From Agreia sp. COWG (lineage in GTDB: Bacteria > Actinomycetota > Actinomycetes > Actinomycetales > Microbacteriaceae), in contig NZ_LR882035.1 of assembly GCF_904528075.1 (NCBI RefSeq), positions 248,001 through 312,000 on the forward strand: a stretch of DNA of 64,000 nucleotides, written 5' to 3'. Position numbers and translations under genes: made by a program. This document shows, piece after piece, positions 33,253 through 42,550 of the stretch. Position 1 is the stretch's first letter; each line of letters opens with the position of its first letter. The notes beneath the pieces were generated by a model. The model had not been told where the DNA came from. It made no database searches and saw only the letters and a list, made by a program, of their open reading frames with translations.

Positions 33253-34329
33253 ATGACCAACGAACGCACCACACCCCCGCCCTCGCCCTGGAAGCGCATC
33301 GCCGTCATCGGCGTGCTGCTCGCCGTGGTGGTCTCGATCATGGTGATGGCGTTCTCGTGGCCCGCCGTCACCTCGTCGGTGAAGAGCCTGCCGGTGGCCG
33401 TCGTGGGCCCCGCCGCCGCCGCCGAGCAGGTCGAGACCGCGTTCGAGACGGCCGCCCCCGACACCTTCGTGTTCGCCGACGCGCAGGATCGGGCGGACGC
33501 CGTGGCTCAGATCGAGAAGCGTTCCGTCTACGGCGCGATCATCCTGGGCGACGCGCCAGAGGTGCTCACCTCCTCGGCGGCGAGCCCGGTCGTGAGTCAG
33601 CTGCTGACGGCGATCGCGCCCACGCTGCAGCAGCAGCTGAATGCGGCGGCGCAGGCCCAGGCGGCCGCCAGGGGAGCGACCCTCGCCGAACCCGTCGCCG
33701 TGAAGGCCACCGATGTCGTGCCGCTGGCCGACACCGACCCCAGAGGCAGCGGACTCACCGCTGCCGCCTTCCCCCTGACGCTCGGGGGGATGCTCGGCGG
33801 AATCCTCGCCACGCTTCTCATCGTGGGGGCCTCGCGCCGCCTCGTGGCGATCACCGGCTACGTGCTCGTCGCCGGGTTCGCGCTGGCCGGCATCCTGCAG
33901 GGCTGGTTCGGGGCGCTGCAGGGCGACTACCTCGTGAACGCCGGGGCGATCGCGCTGACCCTGCTGGCCATCAGCGCCACGATCGTGGGTGTCGCCTCGC
34001 TCGTGGGTCGTGCCGGAATCGCCGTCGGCCCCGTGGTCTTCATGCTCATCGCCAACCCCATCTCGTCGGCGACGCAGCCCCTCGAGTTTCTGCCGCAGCC
34101 GTGGGGCGCCATCGGCCAGTGGTTCCCACCGGGAGCCGCCGCGACCCTGCTGCGCGACCTCTCGTACTTTCCCGATGCGCCCACGGCCTTTGCATGGCTG
34201 GTTCTGGCCGGATGGGCTGCCGCCGGCACCGTGCTGGCCCTGATCGGCCACTTCAGGGCCGGAGTCAGGATGGACGTCGAGAACGAGGTCGCACCTGCCA
34301 GGGCGCACGTCGGAGCGCACGCGGCCTAG
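33253..34329 (+). CDS. ABC-2/YhgE-Pip-like membrane protein
   Basis: A 358-residue protein with one N-terminal membrane helix (about 16-36), a 130-residue external Ala-rich domain and five to six C-terminal helices from about residue 170. This is the architecture of YhgE/Pip and DUF3533 proteins, related to ABC-2 permeases. It has no ATPase partner here. GGAAG lies 5 bases before the ATG. Divergent TetR control suggests induction by a toxic or lipophilic compound and a role in export or envelope defence (inference). Confidence 0.75.
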   Translation: MTNERTTPPPSPWKRIAVIGVLLAVVVSIMVMAFSWPAVTSSVKSLPVAVVGPAAAAEQVETAFETAAPDTFVFADAQDRADAVAQIEKRSVYGAIILGDAPEVLTSSAASPVVSQLLTAIAPTLQQQLNAAAQAQAAARGATLAEPVAVKATDVVPLADTDPRGSGLTAAAFPLTLGGMLGGILATLLIVGASRRLVAITGYVLVAGFALAGILQGWFGALQGDYLVNAGAIALTLLAISATIVGVASLVGRAGIAVGPVVFMLIANPISSATQPLEFLPQPWGAIGQWFPPGAAATLLRDLSYFPDAPTAFAWLVLAGWAAAGTVLALIGHFRAGVRMDVENEVAPARAHVGAHAA

Positions 34330-34351
34330 CTGTGGGCCGCCGTCAGAGCCG

Positions 34352-35122
34352 TCAGCGCTGCCAGTCGGGCCGGTTGTCGAACACGAAGCGGTAGTAGTCG
34401 GTGAGGGTCAGCTCGGCCGCGGCGGCCTCGTCGAGCAGCACCGTCGCATCCGGGTGCAGCTGCAAGGCCGAGCCCGGACACATGCTCGTGAGCGGGCCCT
34501 CGACGGCACGGGCGACGGCCGCGGCCTTCTTCGATCCGGATGCGACCAGCAGCACCTTCCGCGCGTCGAGGATGGTGCCGAGACCCTGAGTCATGCAATG
34601 CAGCGGAACCTGGTCGGGCGACGAGAAGAAGCGGGCATTGTCGGTGCGCGTCTCGGGTGTGAGGGTCTTGACGCGGGTTCGGCTGAGGAACGACGACGTC
34701 GGCTCGTTGAAGCCGATGTGGCCGGAGCCGCCGATGCCGAGGATCTGCAGGTCGATGCCGCCGGCATCCTGGATCGCTGTCTCGTAGGCGGCCGCGGCCG
34801 CGACCGGATCGTCGGCGAAGCCGTCGGGAACGTGCACCTTGGCGGGGTCGAGCCGCAGCCGCGTCGTGACCTCGCGGTCGATCACCGAGTGATAGCTCTC
34901 GGGGTGGGAGTACGGCAGCCCCACGTATTCGTCGAGGGCGAAGGCCGAGATGCGGGCGAGCTCGGGCACCCAGCGTCGCTCGAGCGCCTCGTAGACGGGC
35001 AGCGGAGACGATCCGGTGGCGACGCCGAGAACGTAGTCGGGCCGCTGGGCGAAACCCCGCAAAATCACGTCGGCGGCGTAGTCGCCGATCTCGGTGGCGG
35101 TGGGGAGGATGATGACCTGCAC
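34352..35122 (-). CDS. nagB: Glucosamine-6-phosphate deaminase
   Basis: A 256-residue enzyme converting glucosamine 6-phosphate to fructose 6-phosphate and ammonia. LGVATGSSP (32-40) is the phosphate loop, ALDEYVGL (62-69) holds the general-base Asp, and GGSGHIGFNEP (131-141) the active-site His135 and Glu140. The length matches monomeric Gram-positive NagB. It is the last gene of a minus-strand cluster with two dehydrogenases, a carrier and a ROK kinase. No NagA deacetylase is present, so the feeder substrate may not be N-acetylglucosamine itself. Confidence 0.9.
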   Translation of the reverse strand: MQVIILPTATEIGDYAADVILRGFAQRPDYVLGVATGSSPLPVYEALERRWVPELARISAFALDEYVGLPYSHPESYHSVIDREVTTRLRLDPAKVHVPDGFADDPVAAAAAYETAIQDAGGIDLQILGIGGSGHIGFNEPTSSFLSRTRVKTLTPETRTDNARFFSSPDQVPLHCMTQGLGTILDARKVLLVASGSKKAAAVARAVEGPLTSMCPGSALQLHPDATVLLDEAAAAELTLTDYYRFVFDNRPDWQR

Positions 35123-35131
35123 GAGATTGCC

Positions 35132-36163
35132 CTAGCCCTGCGAGGCGACGGCGACCGTGCGACCCGTGTCGGCCGACTCCTGGGCGGCGAGCACGATGTC
35201 GAGCGTGCGCAGCCCCACCCGGCCGTCGGGCTGTGGCTGCTCGCCAGAGCACACCGCGTCGATGAAGGTGTTCAGCAGTGTCTCGTCGAAGTTCGGACCG
35301 TAGGGCGCCTCGATCGGAAGGCCGGTGGCCGTGTCGAGTCCGCGCGCCCGCGGGCCGAAGAAGTCCACCGCCACGGTGCCGGCCGTGCCGGCCACGGTCA
35401 CAGAGACACCGCCCCAGGTGGGTGCCGAGGCCGGCTGGCTCCACGAGCAGTCGATGGCGGCGATAACGCCGTTGTCGTAGCTGATGGTGACGAGTCCGGC
35501 CGTCTCGGCTCGGGCCCGTTCGGCGTGCAGCTTCTGGTTGGTGACGGCGGTCACCGACACGGGCGCCGCGCCCATGAGGGCCTCGAGCAGATCGGCGATG
35601 TGCACGACGTGGTCGACGAGGGCGCCCCCGCCCGACAGGGTCGGATCGGTGAACCACTCACGCTCGCTGGGCAGCTTGCCGTTGTTGCTGCCTCGAACCG
35701 AGAACACCTGGCCGAGCTGGCCGGCGTCGTACTCGGCCTTCAGTCGGGCGAAGGTGCTGGCGAAGCGCACGGGGAACGCCACCATCAGGATGACGCCGGC
35801 GGCGGCTGCCGCCTCGAGCATCGCCACGCCATCGTCGTGGCTCGTGGCCAGCGGCTTCTCGCACAGGATGTGCGCCCCGGCTCGCGCCGCGCGCTCGACG
35901 TCGGCCCGGTGGCGGGCGTTCTCGCTGGTGACGATCACGGCATCCGGCTGCCAGGCCAGCAGTTCGTCGTAGCTGTCGACGTAGTCGACGCCGAGGTGCT
36001 CGGCGAACTCTCGGCCCCGCAGCTCCGCCGCCGGGTGCTCTCCCGGGTCGGAGGTGAGCACGCTCACGCTCGGGGTGCTCTTGAGTAGCTCGATGTAGCC
36101 ACGCGCGTGGGTGTGGGCGAACGACATCACGGCGATCTTCAGGGGGCGATCGGGGGTGCGCAT
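35132..36163 (-). CDS. Gfo/Idh/MocA-family sugar oxidoreductase (first)
   Basis: A 343-residue NAD(P)-dependent dehydrogenase. The N-terminal Rossmann fold starts LKIAVMSFAHTHARGY, which departs from the usual GxGxxG, and HILCEKPLATS carries the catalytic-lysine EKP motif (about 93-103). The C-terminal alpha/beta domain has DHVVHIADLLEALMG with the usual HD-like active-site His. Members oxidise sugars, inositols or amino sugars. It sits 9 bases before nagB and 6 bases after the second Gfo gene, so it is clearly in one operon. Confidence 0.85.
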   Translation of the reverse strand: MRTPDRPLKIAVMSFAHTHARGYIELLKSTPSVSVLTSDPGEHPAAELRGREFAEHLGVDYVDSYDELLAWQPDAVIVTSENARHRADVERAARAGAHILCEKPLATSHDDGVAMLEAAAAAGVILMVAFPVRFASTFARLKAEYDAGQLGQVFSVRGSNNGKLPSEREWFTDPTLSGGGALVDHVVHIADLLEALMGAAPVSVTAVTNQKLHAERARAETAGLVTISYDNGVIAAIDCSWSQPASAPTWGGVSVTVAGTAGTVAVDFFGPRARGLDTATGLPIEAPYGPNFDETLLNTFIDAVCSGEQPQPDGRVGLRTLDIVLAAQESADTGRTVAVASQG

Positions 36164-36169
36164 CGTCGG

Positions 36170-37222
36170 CTACTTTCCGTCGCGGCCGGCGGCCGACGAC
36201 TGGGCTGAGGGGGAGGACGAGGGGGAGTCCGGCGAAGAGGGAGAGCCGATGTCGACGGGCTGTCCCGTCTCGAGCGAGAGCAGGGCGGCGTTGGCGAGGC
36301 GAACGGCCTCGGCGCCCTCCGCAGCGGACACTCGGGGAACGTCGCCACCGCCGAACGCGCTCGTGAACTCGCGCAGCTCGGCGAAGTAGGGGTTCTCGGC
36401 CGGATCGACCTCGGGCAGCAGTCCACTCGGCCCCTCGGTGCTCGCGAGGTGCGAGGTGTAGTTGCGCTCCGCCGCCGACGAGTGGGCGAGCGAGCCCTCC
36501 GTTCCGGTCACCGAGTACTCGGTGGTGAACGGCAGGTGCGCCGGTCCCCAGATGCCGGCGATGTGGCTGATGGCCCCCGAGGCGTGCGTGAGCAGAACGT
36601 GCGCCGCCTCGACCGGCACCGTCGCATCCCCGGCCCGTGACGAGACCGCCGACACCCTCGTCACGGGTCCGGCGACCCACCGGGCGATGTCGATGTCATG
36701 GATCATCTGGTCCATGATGATGCCGCCCGACAGCGCGCGATCGGCGAACCAGGGCGTGCGGGTCGGGAACGCGCCGGATCGGGAGAAGCGCAGCACCGCG
36801 AGCTCGCCGAGCCGACCGGATGCGACGGCCTCCTTCAGCAGCACGTACTCGGGAAAGAACCGCACGACGTGGGCGGGGAACAGCATCAGTCCGAGCTCCT
36901 CGGCCAGCGCTGCGAGCTCGTCGACCTCGGCATCGGTGCGCGCGAGCGGCTTCTCGCTGATCACGTGCTTTCCGGCCTCGAGCGCCCGCTTCACCAGGGC
37001 GTGGTGCGTGAAGGTGGGGGTGGCCACATCGACGAAGTCCACGGCGGCGAGCAGCTCGTCGAGGGTGTCCACCACGGTGCCGCCGTAGCGGGCCACGAGT
37101 TCGGGCGCCCCGACCTCGGAGTAGACGTAGACGTCGGCGCCGAGGGTGAGCAGGTGCGGCAGGTGGGAGTTGCTGATGCCACCGGCCCCGATGAGGCCGA
37201 TTCGAAGCGGAGTGTGGGTCAT
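36170..37222 (-). CDS. Gfo/Idh/MocA-family sugar oxidoreductase (second)
   Basis: A 350-residue dehydrogenase. RIGLIGAGGISNSHLP is a standard Rossmann GxGxxx start, HVISEKPLART the EKP motif (about 94-104), and MDQMIHDIDIARWV the active-site HDID. The C-terminus ends in an unusual Ser/Pro-rich tail. ATG 37222 is preferred, with GGAAAG upstream. Two divergent Gfo/Idh/MocA enzymes next to each other often act as an oxidation/reduction pair in keto-glycoside or inositol epimerisation (inference). Confidence 0.87.
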   Translation of the reverse strand: MTHTPLRIGLIGAGGISNSHLPHLLTLGADVYVYSEVGAPELVARYGGTVVDTLDELLAAVDFVDVATPTFTHHALVKRALEAGKHVISEKPLARTDAEVDELAALAEELGLMLFPAHVVRFFPEYVLLKEAVASGRLGELAVLRFSRSGAFPTRTPWFADRALSGGIIMDQMIHDIDIARWVAGPVTRVSAVSSRAGDATVPVEAAHVLLTHASGAISHIAGIWGPAHLPFTTEYSVTGTEGSLAHSSAAERNYTSHLASTEGPSGLLPEVDPAENPYFAELREFTSAFGGGDVPRVSAAEGAEAVRLANAALLSLETGQPVDIGSPSSPDSPSSSPSAQSSAAGRDGK

Positions 37223-37297
37223 GGCTGTCTTTCCGTCGAGGTATGCGGGAGGGGAGTCAGGCAAGTGGGTCGAGGGGTGGGGTGGTCGGTCGGCCGG

Positions 37298-38617
37298 TCA
37301 TCGCCGCCGGCCGATCACGTCGCGGATTCGGGGCAGGTGGATGCCTCTGGCCGCCATCACCGCGCGGGTGCGGCGGCGTTCGCGCACCAGGCCGGCGATG
37401 CCGATGGCCCAGATGGGGAACTGCACGAGGAAGGCCATCTTGAACGCGTCGAGGGAGTAGGTCGAGGGCGTTCCCGCACCCTGCGCATCCATCGCGATGC
37501 CGATGCAGAGAATGGCGATCACGCTGGCGAGGAAGCCGCCGCCATTCACGATTCCCGTGGCGGTGCCCAGCCGCTGCGCCGGGTTGTGAGCGCGGGTGAG
37601 GTCGAACGCGATCATCGAGCCGGGGCCGCCGGCGCAGAGTGCGGCGGCGAGGATGAAGATCACGGGCAGGGGAGCGGCACCGGGCCACGCGATGACCAGG
37701 CTCCAGAGGGCGGCCTGAGAGAAGACGACGGCGAGCACGATCCACGAGCGCCGAAATGGATGCCGCGCCGAGGCCGCGCCCACGATGGGGCCGACCACGA
37801 TGCCGACGAGCACGTAGAACGTGAAGATCAGCGAGGCGATCCCCACGTCGAGGCCGAGCCCCTGCACGAGAAAGGGGTAGCCCCACAGCAGCGCGAACGC
37901 GTTTCCGGCGAACGGGGTGGAGAAGTGCGACCAGAACGCGAGCCGGGTGCCGGGGTGCTTCCAGGCATCCACAAACCCCCGCCGCAGATCGGGTCGCGAC
38001 GTCACAACCGTGATCGCGCCCGTCTTCTCGGGCTCGTTGCGTACGACGGCGAAGGTCAGGATGCCGGCCAACACCCCGACCCCGGCGAGAGAGACGAAGG
38101 CCGTGGGCCAGCTGGTGGCGTGCAGCAGGGCGGCGAGCGGAATGACCGAGACGATCTGGCCGAACTGGCCGAGCAGTCCGGTGATCTGAATGACGATCGG
38201 TGCGCGCTTGGCCGGAAACCAGGCCGCGATGACGCGCAGGATGCTCGGGAAGATCGCGGCGTCGCCGGCTCCGAGCAGCACGCGTGCGGCGATGGCGATG
38301 TGCACATCGGGCGTGAGCGCCATCACGAGCTGGCCGGATGCCATCAGCAGCATTCCGAAGGTCATCACCCGACGGGAGCCGAACCGGTCGAGCAGCAGCC
38401 CCACGGGAATCTGCATCGCGCCGTAGACCAGCAGCTGCAGCACGGCGAAGAGCGAGAGCGTCGACGCGTCGGCATGAAAACGGGCCGACGCCTCGGTTCC
38501 GACCGCCGACAGCGAGGTGCGGTTCACGATCGAGACGATGTAGGCCAGCACCCCGGCGCCCCAGATCAGCATGAGCCTGCGGTCGAGCGAGCTGCCCGCG
38601 ATCGTGGGCCTAGGCAT
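37298..38617 (-). CDS. MFS carrier (anion:cation symporter-like)
   Basis: A 439-residue, 12-helix major facilitator. NRTSLSAVGTEASARF in helix 1 and PVGLLLDRFGSRRVMTFG in loop 2-3 are typical of the ACS/NNP-like sugar-acid and metabolite symporters. It overlaps the ROK kinase stop by 8 bases and is in the NagB operon, so it may import or export a substrate or intermediate of that pathway, in addition to the divergent ABC importer. Confidence 0.83.
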   Translation of the reverse strand: MPRPTIAGSSLDRRLMLIWGAGVLAYIVSIVNRTSLSAVGTEASARFHADASTLSLFAVLQLLVYGAMQIPVGLLLDRFGSRRVMTFGMLLMASGQLVMALTPDVHIAIAARVLLGAGDAAIFPSILRVIAAWFPAKRAPIVIQITGLLGQFGQIVSVIPLAALLHATSWPTAFVSLAGVGVLAGILTFAVVRNEPEKTGAITVVTSRPDLRRGFVDAWKHPGTRLAFWSHFSTPFAGNAFALLWGYPFLVQGLGLDVGIASLIFTFYVLVGIVVGPIVGAASARHPFRRSWIVLAVVFSQAALWSLVIAWPGAAPLPVIFILAAALCAGGPGSMIAFDLTRAHNPAQRLGTATGIVNGGGFLASVIAILCIGIAMDAQGAGTPSTYSLDAFKMAFLVQFPIWAIGIAGLVRERRRTRAVMAARGIHLPRIRDVIGRRR

Positions 38618-39686
38618 GGGGTGCTCCCTTCGGCCCTGCGGTTCCGCCGGTCACTATTCCGGCGGTCACGGGTGCGGCACCGGTCGAGGGTGCCGCGCCG
38701 GAGGACGCCAGCGAGAGGGAGGCCTGCCGGGCGAAGCCCGCATCCGGCACGCGATCGGCCCAGCCGATGATGGCCGCCCCGATCAGCCCGCCCTGGGCCC
38801 CGAGAGCAGATCGCTCGATGCGCGGCGTCGACCTCCAACCGAGCCGGGCGGCGACTGCCTCGCGCAAGGGTGCGATGAGGGTGTCGCCGGCGGCGGAGAC
38901 GCCGCCGCCGATCACGATCACGGCCGGATCGAGCACAGCCGTGAGGCCAGACAGCCCGATGGCGAGGGCCGTCACCGCATCGCCCCAGACCCGGGCCGCC
39001 ACCGGATCGGTATCGATCGAGGCTGCGATGGCCTCGGTCGACGACGCCAGCGTGCCACCCTGCTGTCGGTACCGATCGAGGATGGTCGTTCCCGAGGCGT
39101 AGGCCTCGATGCAGCCGTGCTGCCCGCACGAGCAGAGCGCGCCGTTCGGGATGACCTGCATGTGGCCGAGTTCGCCGGCTGCGGCCGTTGCTCCTGCCAC
39201 GAGCACGCCGCCCGTGACCACGGCGGCAGAGACGCCGGTGCCGATCGGAATGATCAGCGCGTTGTCGTAGTCCGTGTCGTAGCCCTCGCCGGCATCCTGG
39301 GCCGCCAGCTCGGCGATCGCGGCCATGCGCGCGTCGTGGCCGATGCGCACCGTCACCGGAAGTTCGGCCTCGAGCAGCTCGCGAAGGGGAAACGACTCCC
39401 AACCCAGGTTCGCGGCGAACCGCACGGTGCCCGAGTCGGAGTCGACGAGGCCGGGTGTCGCGATGCCGATGCCCGTCGCCCTGAAGCCCGCCGCCGCCGC
39501 CTCGTCGACGAGCCGGCGTGTGACCGCGACGACGCTCGCATAGGCGTCACGACCGGCATCGAAGGTCGAAGTCGTCTGCCGGGCGACCAGCGTTCCGGCG
39601 AAGTCGACGGCTGCGCCCTTCACGGTGGTGCCGCCGATGTCGATGGCGATCACGACCTCGAGGGCCGAGTGCAGGGGGTGGATCAC
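38610..39686 (-). CDS. ROK-family sugar kinase
   Basis: A 358-residue kinase without a DNA-binding domain. AIDIGGTTVKGAAVD is the phosphate-1 ATP motif, GIGIATPGLVD the ROK signature, and GELGHMQVI followed by CSCGQHGCIEAYASG the zinc-binding motif. The likely role is phosphorylating glucose, N-acetylglucosamine or a related hexose at O6. The C-terminal 30 residues are a low-complexity Ala/Gly/Thr tail. The GTG at 39686 lacks a clear Shine-Dalgarno. It lies 68 bases after the ROK regulator. Confidence 0.85.
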   Translation of the reverse strand: MIHPLHSALEVVIAIDIGGTTVKGAAVDFAGTLVARQTTSTFDAGRDAYASVVAVTRRLVDEAAAAGFRATGIGIATPGLVDSDSGTVRFAANLGWESFPLRELLEAELPVTVRIGHDARMAAIAELAAQDAGEGYDTDYDNALIIPIGTGVSAAVVTGGVLVAGATAAAGELGHMQVIPNGALCSCGQHGCIEAYASGTTILDRYRQQGGTLASSTEAIAASIDTDPVAARVWGDAVTALAIGLSGLTAVLDPAVIVIGGGVSAAGDTLIAPLREAVAARLGWRSTPRIERSALGAQGGLIGAAIIGWADRVPDAGFARQASLSLASSGAAPSTGAAPVTAGIVTGGTAGPKGAPHA

Positions 39687-39754
39687 GGGGGTACTCGCTG
39701 TTCTAGGTGACAGGGTCGGGCAGAGGTGGAGAGGTTCGGGGCGGGTCAGGCGGG

Positions 39755-41002
39755 TCAGGCGGATCGGGCCGTGCGGGCCGTGCGGTCGGGGGTCGAGGCC
39801 GGCGCATCGTCGAGCTCTCTGACGAGCTGCTCGATGCGGGCCGGCGCCAGCACCTCTTCGAGAATCAGGTGAGCCGCGCCGCGCACGCCGGCATCGCCGG
39901 GGCTGCGCGCGGCGCGCACGTCGAGGTCGTTGCCGACGAGGGGCAGGCAGCGCTGAAAGAGCTCGGCCCGGATGGCGGCGACCAGGGGTGCCGACGCCGA
40001 CATGGCCCCGCCCAGGATCACGTCGCGTGGATTGAAGAAGTTCACGATGGAGGCCAGGACTCCGCCGATCGAGGTGCCGGCGCTGCGCAGGATGTCGACG
40101 ACCTGCGCGTCGCCGCCGCGGCCGAGCTCGACCACGTCGGCGGCCGTCTTCACGCTGTAGCCGAGCTGGGCGAGTCGGGCCACGATCGCGCCGCCGCTCG
40201 CCACGGACTCGAGGCAGTTCGGCGTGCCGCATACGCACGAGATCGTCGAGGTGCCCTGCACCGAGGTGTGGCTGATCTCGCCTGCGGCGCCGCCCACTCC
40301 GCGGTGCAGCCGCCCTTCTGAGATGATGCCGCAGCCGATGCGGGTGCCGAGCTTGATGGCCAGCAGCTGGTCGCTGCTCTCGCCGCCCAGCGTCTGTTCG
40401 GCCAGCGCGATCAGATTCGCGTCGTTCTCGATGAGCACCGGGATGCTCGTGAGCTCGGCGAACAGGCCGGGCAGGTCGGCGTTGTGCCAGCTGGGCATGA
40501 ACGAGGGCAGAACAACACGGCCGCTCGGGTACTCGATGGGGGCGGGTAGTCCGATGGCCACGCCGAGCAGCTGCGACTCGTCGAGCTGGTTCGCGGCGAT
40601 CAGGGCCAGGAGGGCTGCCCAGAGCGACTCGGACGCCGGGGCGGGGCCATCCTCGATCGCCACGGGAACGTCGTGGACGGCGAGCATCGTGCCGCCCAGG
40701 TCGGCGATGCCGACCTGCACGTGGTGAGCCCCGACATCCATGGCCCCCACGAAGCCGGCACCGGCCGAGACCTCGAGCGACCGGGCCCGCCGCCCGCCTC
40801 GGGACTGCTCGTCGCCGGCCTCGCTGATGAGGCCGAGCCGAACGAGAGCATCGATCCTGAGCGATATCGTCGAGGGCGCCATGCCGATCTGGCGCGCGAG
40901 AGCCGAGCGGGAATTCGCCGTACCGGAGCGGATCAGGCGAAAGATGTCGCCCACCGAACCGGTGGCGTATTCCGACTCTCGGAAAAGCTCTACACGTGTC
41001 AT
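39755..41002 (-). CDS. ROK-family transcriptional repressor of the NagB/ABC locus
   Basis: A 415-residue regulator. The winged helix (SRSALARQIGMAPSTISLRIDALVRLGLI) precedes a ROK domain with GVAIGLPAPI and CVCGTPNCLESVASGG zinc motif. The C-terminal 25 residues are low complexity. The ATG at 41002 was chosen because the frame upstream runs into the intergenic operator region. It faces the CUT1 ABC operon, with two inverted repeats between, so it probably controls both directions. Confidence 0.86.
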   Translation of the reverse strand: MTRVELFRESEYATGSVGDIFRLIRSGTANSRSALARQIGMAPSTISLRIDALVRLGLISEAGDEQSRGGRRARSLEVSAGAGFVGAMDVGAHHVQVGIADLGGTMLAVHDVPVAIEDGPAPASESLWAALLALIAANQLDESQLLGVAIGLPAPIEYPSGRVVLPSFMPSWHNADLPGLFAELTSIPVLIENDANLIALAEQTLGGESSDQLLAIKLGTRIGCGIISEGRLHRGVGGAAGEISHTSVQGTSTISCVCGTPNCLESVASGGAIVARLAQLGYSVKTAADVVELGRGGDAQVVDILRSAGTSIGGVLASIVNFFNPRDVILGGAMSASAPLVAAIRAELFQRCLPLVGNDLDVRAARSPGDAGVRGAAHLILEEVLAPARIEQLVRELDDAPASTPDRTARTARSA

Positions 41003-41025
41003 ACACTCACCATATAGCGCGAAAA

Positions 41026-41065
41026 TCGAACGAAGTCGTTCGAATTGCAAACTACTTGCGGTAGT
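41026..41065. promoter_or_regulatory. Two predicted ROK operators
   Basis: TCGAACGA-AG-TCGTTCGA (41026-41043) is a perfect 18-base palindrome, and ACTAC-TTGCG-GTAGT (41051-41065) is a second inverted repeat. Both lie between the ROK regulator start (41002) and the substrate-binding-protein gene (41189). Confidence 0.65.
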
Positions 41066-41188
41066 AATCAAACGGTAACTCCCACGAAACATAGGAACCA
41101 TAGTTTTTATCCCAGGCACCCGAACCACCCTTTTCGCATCCCCACCACACCCCATCACTCAGTTCCACCAGTCAGCCGAGGAGTCAGC

Positions 41189-42541
41189 ATGAACGGCAAG
41201 AAACGAAACTGGACAGGAGTCATCGCCGTATCCATCGCGGTCGCACTCTCTCTTACCGCCTGCGCCCCCGGGGGCGCAGCGGCCCCCGCCGCATCGAGCG
41301 GACCCGTCTCGAAAGACGTGGCAGGCGCGGGAGACGTCACCCTCACCGTGTGGGATCAGAACACCGACGAGGGCATCACCGACGCGCAAGAGAAGCTGAA
41401 CGCCGCGTTCAGCGCGAAATACCCGAACGTGAAGATCGACAGGGTCACCCAGTCGTTCGCCGACCTCAAGACCACCCTCAAGCTCGCGCTCTCCGGCGAC
41501 AACCCACCCGACGTCATCCAGGCCAACCAGGGCTATCCCGACATGGGCGCCTTCGTCGAGGGCGGTCTCATCCGCTCGCTCAACGACTACGACGGCCTCT
41601 ACGACTGGAGCTCGTACTACCCGCAGTCGCTGCTGAAGATCAACTCGTTCAGCGCCGACGGCAAGACCTGGCAGGGCGACAACCTCTACGGCGTCTCGCA
41701 GACCGGCGAGGTGGTGGGCATCTACTACAACAAGAAGATTTTGGCGCAGCTCGGTGTCGACGCCCCGACCACGCTCGACGAGTTCGAGGCCGACATGGCC
41801 GCCGCGAAGGCCGCGGGCATCCTGCCCATGGCCTACGGCGACATCGAGAAGAGCCCGGGCATCCACCTCTTCGGTGTGGTGCAGGCCGCGATCGCCGGTG
41901 CCGACTCCGTGAACAAGCTGGTCACGGGAGCCGATGGGGCGTGGACGGACGACGCCTCCGTCGAGGCGGCCACGACCATCCAGGACTGGTCGAGCAAGGG
42001 CTACATCACGCAGGGCGCCAACGGCGTCTCCCGCGATGACGCCCTCGCCCAGTTCGAGGCCGGCAAGTCGGCCTTCTACATCGTGGGCACCTGGAAGCAG
42101 GCCGCGATCTCGCAGTCGATGGGCGACGACGCCGGATTCACCACCCTCACCCCGAAGGGTGCGGATTCGCCGGTGACCACCGGCGGCGAGGGTCTGGCCT
42201 GGGCCGTCACGACGGGCTCGAAGCACCCGGATGTGGCTGCCGCCTACATCGACTTCATCAATAACGCCGACGCTGCGAAGACGTTCATCGACGAGAACAG
42301 CCTCCCCTCGGTGATTCCCGCCGACTACACCCCGAAGCCGGGGCTCGAGACCGACGTCTTCGACACCTACGGCAAGGTCACCTCGTCGGGCGGCCTCGTT
42401 CCGTACCTCGACTACTCGACGCCGACGTTCTACGACACGCTCACGAGCGCGGTGCAGCAGCTGACCGACCAGCAAGTGACGCCGCAAGCCTTCACCGAGA
42501 TTCTGCAGAAGGACTACTCCGGCTTCATAGGCAGCAAGTAA
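41189..42541 (+). CDS. CUT1 ABC transporter substrate-binding lipoprotein
   Basis: A 450-residue type 1 extracellular solute-binding protein. The signal peptide ends at a lipobox LTAC about residue 25. TLTVWDQNTDEG and KYPNVKIDRVTQSF open the binding domain, and VVGIYYNKKIL is the family's conserved strand. Such proteins bind oligosaccharides or glycosides. CGAGGAG lies 5-6 bases before the ATG. First gene of a four-gene operon opposite the ROK regulator. Confidence 0.9.
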   Translation: MNGKKRNWTGVIAVSIAVALSLTACAPGGAAAPAASSGPVSKDVAGAGDVTLTVWDQNTDEGITDAQEKLNAAFSAKYPNVKIDRVTQSFADLKTTLKLALSGDNPPDVIQANQGYPDMGAFVEGGLIRSLNDYDGLYDWSSYYPQSLLKINSFSADGKTWQGDNLYGVSQTGEVVGIYYNKKILAQLGVDAPTTLDEFEADMAAAKAAGILPMAYGDIEKSPGIHLFGVVQAAIAGADSVNKLVTGADGAWTDDASVEAATTIQDWSSKGYITQGANGVSRDDALAQFEAGKSAFYIVGTWKQAAISQSMGDDAGFTTLTPKGADSPVTTGGEGLAWAVTTGSKHPDVAAAYIDFINNADAAKTFIDENSLPSVIPADYTPKPGLETDVFDTYGKVTSSGGLVPYLDYSTPTFYDTLTSAVQQLTDQQVTPQAFTEILQKDYSGFIGSK

Positions 42542-42550
42542 GGATTCCCG

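Noticed and set aside
36698..38770. 690-codon plus-strand frame
   Set aside because: Antisense to a Gfo/Idh/MocA gene and an MFS gene; Gly/His/Asp-rich composition only.
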